From: Haliea sp.
GTDB taxonomy: Bacteria; Pseudomonadota; Gammaproteobacteria; Pseudomonadales; Halieaceae
Assembly (NCBI GenBank): GCA_002692965.1
Contig: NZNC01000004.1
Location: forward strand, 173,884-237,883
Direction of reading: 5' to 3'
Length of the DNA: 64,000 bases
Positions 60,720 to 64,000 of the stretch are shown here, piece by piece. Made by a program: the position numbers and the translations under genes. The notes beneath the pieces are model-generated. The model was given only the letters and a program-made list of their open reading frames with translations. It did no database searches and had not been told where the DNA came from. Within the stretch, counting starts at the first letter, position 1, and every line of letters starts with the position of its first letter.

Positions 60720-62159
60720 CTAGAGAATCGCAACGCGATTCCGGCCGGCCTCCTTGGACTGATACATGGCCCGGTCAGCTCGGCCGACGGCAGAATCCAT
60801 ATTGTCCGCCAGGGTCACTTCGGTAACGCCGATACTGGCAGTCAACGGGATGCTTTCACCCTTGATGGCAACATCGCGCCCGCCGATCGCAGCGCGGACT
60901 TTTTCGGCAACCACAGCGGCCTCCCGGGTACTGCAACCGGCCATGAGCAGGAAGAACTCGTCGCCGCCCCAGCGAAACAACATGTCGGTGTCGCGGATGA
61001 TGCTTTTGACCTCACGCGTGAACTGACGCAGGATCTCGTCGCCGGCCTGGTGGCCGAGGCGATCGTTGATGCTCTTGAAATTATCCAGGTCCAGGCACAT
61101 CAGGGTCACGGGCTCTTTGCGGCGGCGTGCGTTTCCGACCACCTGATTGAACAGCATCTCGAAAACGTGCCGGTTGGCCGCACCGGTCAACTTGTCGGTG
61201 GTCGCCATTTGCTCCAGACGGCGCTGATAGCGACTAAGCGTGACATACATCAGGCCGAGAATCAGGCCGGTGATGACTAAGGCCAGGACAATATTGACGC
61301 CCAAAGTCCGCAACAACTGCCCTTCGGCCTCATTTTTGCTCTGCGCGACAATCAGGTACCAGTCCAGCTCCGGCACCAGGCGGCTATTGAGAAAGATCGT
61401 TTCGCCGTCGGCGTTGCGGTAATTCAGCTGCGCGCTGGGGCTGGTCAGGATACGCGTTGCGAGCTGGGCAAGCCCGGGGCGTTCCTGCAGGTCGGGATGC
61501 GCTCCCTCCCCGTCACTCGCCAAGGTGACGGCGCCATTGCGATCCACGAAGTAGATTTGACGGCTGTAACGCCGCTCGTAGGACTCGATAAGTTCCAGTA
61601 CCTGTTCGACCGCCAGCCCGATACCGGTCAGCCCCAGAAAGCGTCCCCGGCTATCGACGACACGGTAGTTGACGAAAATGCTCAGACGCGTGCGATCGGC
61701 GGTATCGTGATCGACATTAATCGTGTAGTTGCTGTTCACTTCCCGCGCACGGAAGTACCACTCATCGGCGGGATCGTCTGGAGCGACTTGCTTGAGAATG
61801 CCCCTTGGGTGATAGTAATTGCGCGTGTCCTCGGAAACAAAAAATGCCGTGGTCGTGCCGTATTCCCGCTGAATCTCGTGCAGATAGCGGACAATGGCAT
61901 CGGCATCATTTTCTCTGGACGTGACCCAGTCGCGCACAAAGGTGTCGGTGGCCATCAGGGAGGAAATGAGAATCGAGCGCAGCAGGTCGCGCTCGATCTC
62001 GGAATAGACGTTGTCACTGGTCAGCGGCAGTATCTCGCCGGCAATCCGCTCGTCCATGGCGTGCTCCGCCACAAAGTAGCTCAGCACACTGGTCAGGAGA
62101 AAACCCACGCCGAGCAGTGCAAGTAGCACAATGACAAAACGGTTTTTCAATTGTGGCAT
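60720..62159 (-). CDS. Cache-domain membrane diguanylate cyclase
   Basis: A 479-residue protein: an N-terminal helix (NRFVIVLLALLGVGFLLTSVLSYF), a long periplasmic region of dCache type (DPADEWYFRAREVNSNYTINVDHD; GLTGIGLAVEQVLELIESY), a second helix (TLGVNIVLALVITGLILGLMYV) and a GGDEF domain with WGGDEFFLL near residue 397. RDTD five residues upstream gives an RxxD inhibitory site. ATG at 62159 starts the conserved protein; the frame runs to 62201. Small-molecule sensing in the periplasm is likely from the Cache fold; the ligand is unknown. Confidence 0.92.
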   Translation of the reverse strand: MPQLKNRFVIVLLALLGVGFLLTSVLSYFVAEHAMDERIAGEILPLTSDNVYSEIERDLLRSILISSLMATDTFVRDWVTSRENDADAIVRYLHEIQREYGTTTAFFVSEDTRNYYHPRGILKQVAPDDPADEWYFRAREVNSNYTINVDHDTADRTRLSIFVNYRVVDSRGRFLGLTGIGLAVEQVLELIESYERRYSRQIYFVDRNGAVTLASDGEGAHPDLQERPGLAQLATRILTSPSAQLNYRNADGETIFLNSRLVPELDWYLIVAQSKNEAEGQLLRTLGVNIVLALVITGLILGLMYVTLSRYQRRLEQMATTDKLTGAANRHVFEMLFNQVVGNARRRKEPVTLMCLDLDNFKSINDRLGHQAGDEILRQFTREVKSIIRDTDMLFRWGGDEFFLLMAGCSTREAAVVAEKVRAAIGGRDVAIKGESIPLTASIGVTEVTLADNMDSAVGRADRAMYQSKEAGRNRVAIL

Positions 62160-62529
62160 ACGAGGAAAATCCAGACACGCGGAAAAGGCGGGTTGCCACA
62201 ATGGCCAGTGAAGGGGCTTCCCTTGAGCTGGCGCCAGAATCTAAAGGAATTGCGGTATGCCTGCAATGCCTGAGTCTCCCCGACAATCTCTTTGGTTACC
62301 TTGATGGCAGGGCTTCATGCCGCGGAGGCTGCCGGCTGGCTGCCACTGCCCCGGAGAGGTACCGCAGCATACAAGGACCGCAAAATCAAACACTGCAGGC
62401 TTGCACTCGACGACAAAGATCGACGAGCCTGCGGCTGGCGGGACACATCCGAAGTCATCGACTGCAAAAGGCAAGTCACCAGAAGAAAAAATGGCCGAAA
62501 CGTAATTGTACGACAAAAAGGATATTCCC
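62160..62529. other. Gene-poor gap with no supported gene
   Basis: About 370 bp without a convincing gene. A rightward open frame of about 125 codons exists but begins over the start of the diguanylate cyclase gene and shows no known motif; its amino-acid composition looks random. The 3' part is AT-richer and leads into the FTP/PepSY-like gene. Confidence 0.5.
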
Positions 62530-63324
62530 GTGATAAGACTCATCAGCGTGCTCACCTTGGCAACCTACATCGGTATTGGGCACGAATCAGCACCACAAAC
62601 CGGCGGTCTTGGCGTTGTCACAAACCCCTCAAACACAAGCAGCCGCCAGCCACACGGGAACAACAGCCACCCACAAGACCTGAAGTCGATCAAGAGAAAC
62701 TCGAGAGGCATCGGCTCAGGCGAGCAGGTTTTCCTGCACGGAGAGGGTATAGGCAAGTTGCCAGAGGGGTTTTTCTCAGACGGAGAAAGCAACGACTACA
62801 ATTCCTTTCTACAGAAAGTTTTACGTAGCCTGGCGCCGCTTCTGGGGAACTTGGAGGGTCGAGAATTTGTCATCGAGCGAGTCATGCGCTTACCCAATCA
62901 TAAGCTGGTCAGGTTTTATCAGATAGTTGAAGGTGCCAAACTTCCACAGTCACAAATAGTTGCCCATAACAATAACGAAATTCAGAGCGTGACCTTCTAT
63001 TCCATCTCCCCGGGAAAGGCCAAAAAAAATACAGAGTTGCAGCTCACTAGGTCAGAGCTACTGAGGCTTTTTACCCATTATGCCCTGGATTACTATGCGA
63101 GCCATGGATTCGCAGCAGATATCAAAGAGAAGAATATAAGCGGGCCTAACTTTAGATATCTTCCAGCAGATATGAAAAATGGTAAGAACTATCGCTATGT
63201 GGCAGACTTTTTCTACGATGGATCTGTATTTGTTATCGACGCCATTTCCGGTGAACTGATACGCGCCGGAAACTTCGGCGCCGCGACCCGCATCAGCGCC
63301 GGGCAATCGGCAGGTCTGTCGTGA
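62530..63324 (+). CDS. FTP/PepSY propeptide-like protein without a peptidase domain
   Basis: A protein of about 264 residues. HKLVRFYQIVEGAKLPQSQIVAHNNNEIQSVTF matches the fungalysin/thermolysin propeptide (FTP) pattern and the later YRYVADFFYDGSVFVIDAISGELI fits PepSY, the two domains that precede the catalytic part of M4 metallopeptidases. The catalytic HExxH domain is absent and the frame ends in a stop. A GTG at 62530 after AAGGAT is the likely start; a short hydrophobic N-terminus could direct export. Codon use is AT-richer than its neighbours, suggesting acquired DNA. It may be a free-standing inhibitor or chaperone, or a truncated peptidase gene. Confidence 0.7.
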   Translation: MIRLISVLTLATYIGIGHESAPQTGGLGVVTNPSNTSSRQPHGNNSHPQDLKSIKRNSRGIGSGEQVFLHGEGIGKLPEGFFSDGESNDYNSFLQKVLRSLAPLLGNLEGREFVIERVMRLPNHKLVRFYQIVEGAKLPQSQIVAHNNNEIQSVTFYSISPGKAKKNTELQLTRSELLRLFTHYALDYYASHGFAADIKEKNISGPNFRYLPADMKNGKNYRYVADFFYDGSVFVIDAISGELIRAGNFGAATRISAGQSAGLS

Positions 63325-63377
63325 CAGCCCGGGGACAAGGTGGGCTGCGGAGTCAGCGTAGCCCGGGGAGCAGGCAC

Positions 63378-63404
63378 AAAAAAGGCCCCTTTCCGGAGCC
63401 TCTC
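63378..63404 (-). terminator. Rho-independent terminator downstream of the tRNA-Lys fragment
   Basis: On the minus strand GGCTCC-GGAAA-GGGGCC followed by six T forms a 6-bp stem (one G-U pair) with a T tract. It lies about 25 bp beyond the CCA end of the tRNA-Lys sequence, as expected for the original tRNA terminator. Confidence 0.75.
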
Positions 63405-63429
63405 AAGTAGCTGATTTCTCAGCCTGATA

Positions 63430-63474
63430 TGGTGGGTCGTGCTGGATTCGAACCAGCGACCAATTGGTTAAAAG
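63430..63474 (-). other. 3' fragment of tRNA-Lys (UUU), probable attachment site
   Basis: On the minus strand the sequence from the anticodon loop CTTTTAA to the CCA end matches tRNA-Lys: T arm GCTGG-TTCGAAT-CCAGC, acceptor strand ACGACCC, discriminator A and encoded CCA. The 5' half is missing: bases before the loop (TCCGG) cannot pair with those after it (CCAAT) and no D arm or GGGTCGT acceptor strand is present. Fragments covering anticodon loop to CCA are the usual att footprint of tRNA-targeting integrases. In this orientation the intact tRNA and the inserted element would lie to the right. Confidence 0.8.
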
Positions 63475-63599
63475 CCGGATAGCCAATTTCCATGTGATTG
63501 ATTTTATTTAACTTTTATCGGTGACGCCCGTTGCAAGTTGCACCGAAATGCACAACAAAGCAGGACTGATCCCGGCAAAATCCCGGCATTGGCAGCCAC

Positions 63600-63872
63600 T
63601 TGGATTACGACTGCCGGTCGGCTTCCGTGAAGGCTTTTTCCAATCGCCTCAGCGGGTTATCGAAGCGCACTTTTTCCGGTTTGAACAACTCCGGCCCCCA
63701 GCCAGCCGATTGCATCCTGGATAGCTACGTGCAGATCCCAGAAGGAGTATCGGGCCGGCACCGAGTCAGTCGTAGATCGACACGACCCGCGAAACCATAC
63801 CACCCAGCAGAGAGGAGCCCGGCAGGGGGTCCTTGATGACGATCCGTCCGATCCGAAGTATAAGAAAAACAA
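63600..63872 (-). pseudogene. Remnant of a plasmid pRiA4b ORF-3-like gene
   Basis: In one minus-strand frame, ARYSFWDLHVAIQDAIGWLG matches the pRiA4b ORF-3 family core (YSFWDLHVAIQDAMGW). In another frame just after it, FKPEKVRFDNPLRRLEKAFTEA and a stop resemble the family's C-terminal end. The stretch normally between them, most of the protein, is missing, and the upstream part is disrupted by a TGA. It is therefore a deleted and frameshifted relic. It sits immediately on the island side of the tRNA-Lys fragment. Confidence 0.6.
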
Positions 63873-64000
63873 ACGGCATATAGTGGGAAAAATTTCTTTC
63901 CAAGGATAGGAAATATTAACGGCCTGTTGAGAGTAGAGATCCTCGCTGATTGTGCTGCCCGGTCCTGCTGACCTGTCGAAATACCCGTCTATTGACCCGA
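63873..64000. other. Unannotated right edge
   Basis: AT-rich DNA to the window end without an open frame, RNA or repeat that I can support. Confidence 0.4.

Noticed and set aside
62153..62533. 126-codon rightward frame before the FTP/PepSY gene
   Set aside because: It starts over the 5' end of the diguanylate cyclase gene, has no ribosome site or motif, and its composition looks random.
63430..63505. Intact tRNA-Lys gene on the minus strand
   Set aside because: Only the 3' half matches; the 5' acceptor strand, D arm and 5' anticodon stem are missing and the stem cannot pair.

Overview
The window is GC-rich, densely packed bacterial DNA. Gene content (MdtABC-type RND pump, Fur-box TonB receptor, many acyl-CoA dehydrogenases, soluble NAD-dependent formate dehydrogenase, abundant c-di-GMP enzymes, tas, FdhD) points to an aerobic gammaproteobacterium. 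A marine lipid-degrading lineage such as Halieaceae or other Cellvibrionales would fit, but that is inference from gene content alone. Most genes sit in operons with ATGA or GTGA stop/start overlaps.

Layout. 1-6014 (minus): catabolic operon of three acyl-CoA dehydrogenases, a MaoC hydratase, an SDR and a zinc-type oxidoreductase cut by the window edge; a 15-bp palindrome lies at its promoter, shared with a divergent cation/proton antiporter (6128-7348). 7391-8530: membrane diguanylate cyclase. 8615-10679: old-yellow-enzyme-like reductase plus SDR. 10804-17452: nine-gene Mrp/Mbh-like antiporter operon of non-canonical order. 17642-22056: tas-type aldo/keto reductase, then an acyl-CoA dehydrogenase / NTF2-like / acyl-CoA ligase operon. 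22154-28023: Fur-boxed TonB receptor with PepSY, DUF2271, DUF4198 and membrane-anchored flavoprotein reductase, probably iron or other metal acquisition with reductive release. 28017-36725: MdtABC/MuxABC-like tripartite efflux operon. 36909-41353: GldG-type ABC system whose fused permease/GldG gene is frameshifted. 41584-42437: two YeeE/YedE half-transporters. 42400-48287: fdsGBA plus fdhD formate dehydrogenase. 48459-52240: TetR regulator with SDR, flavin monooxygenase and alpha/beta hydrolase, a plausible alcohol-to-ketone-to-ester-to-acid cascade. 52317-62159: signalling block with three proteins carrying GGDEF domains, a histidine kinase and a receiver protein, interrupted by a secreted DUF3604 protein. 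62160-64000: AT-richer right end holding an orphan FTP/PepSY propeptide-like protein, a 45-bp 3' fragment of tRNA-Lys that looks like an integration scar, and a decayed pRiA4b ORF-3-like pseudogene.

The strongest candidates for follow-up are the complementary acyl-CoA dehydrogenase pair, the split-MrpA antiporter with a subunit lacking the TM5 glutamate, the TetR-controlled oxidation cascade with its 10-bp-arm operator, the frameshifted GldG gene and the tRNA-Lys island boundary.
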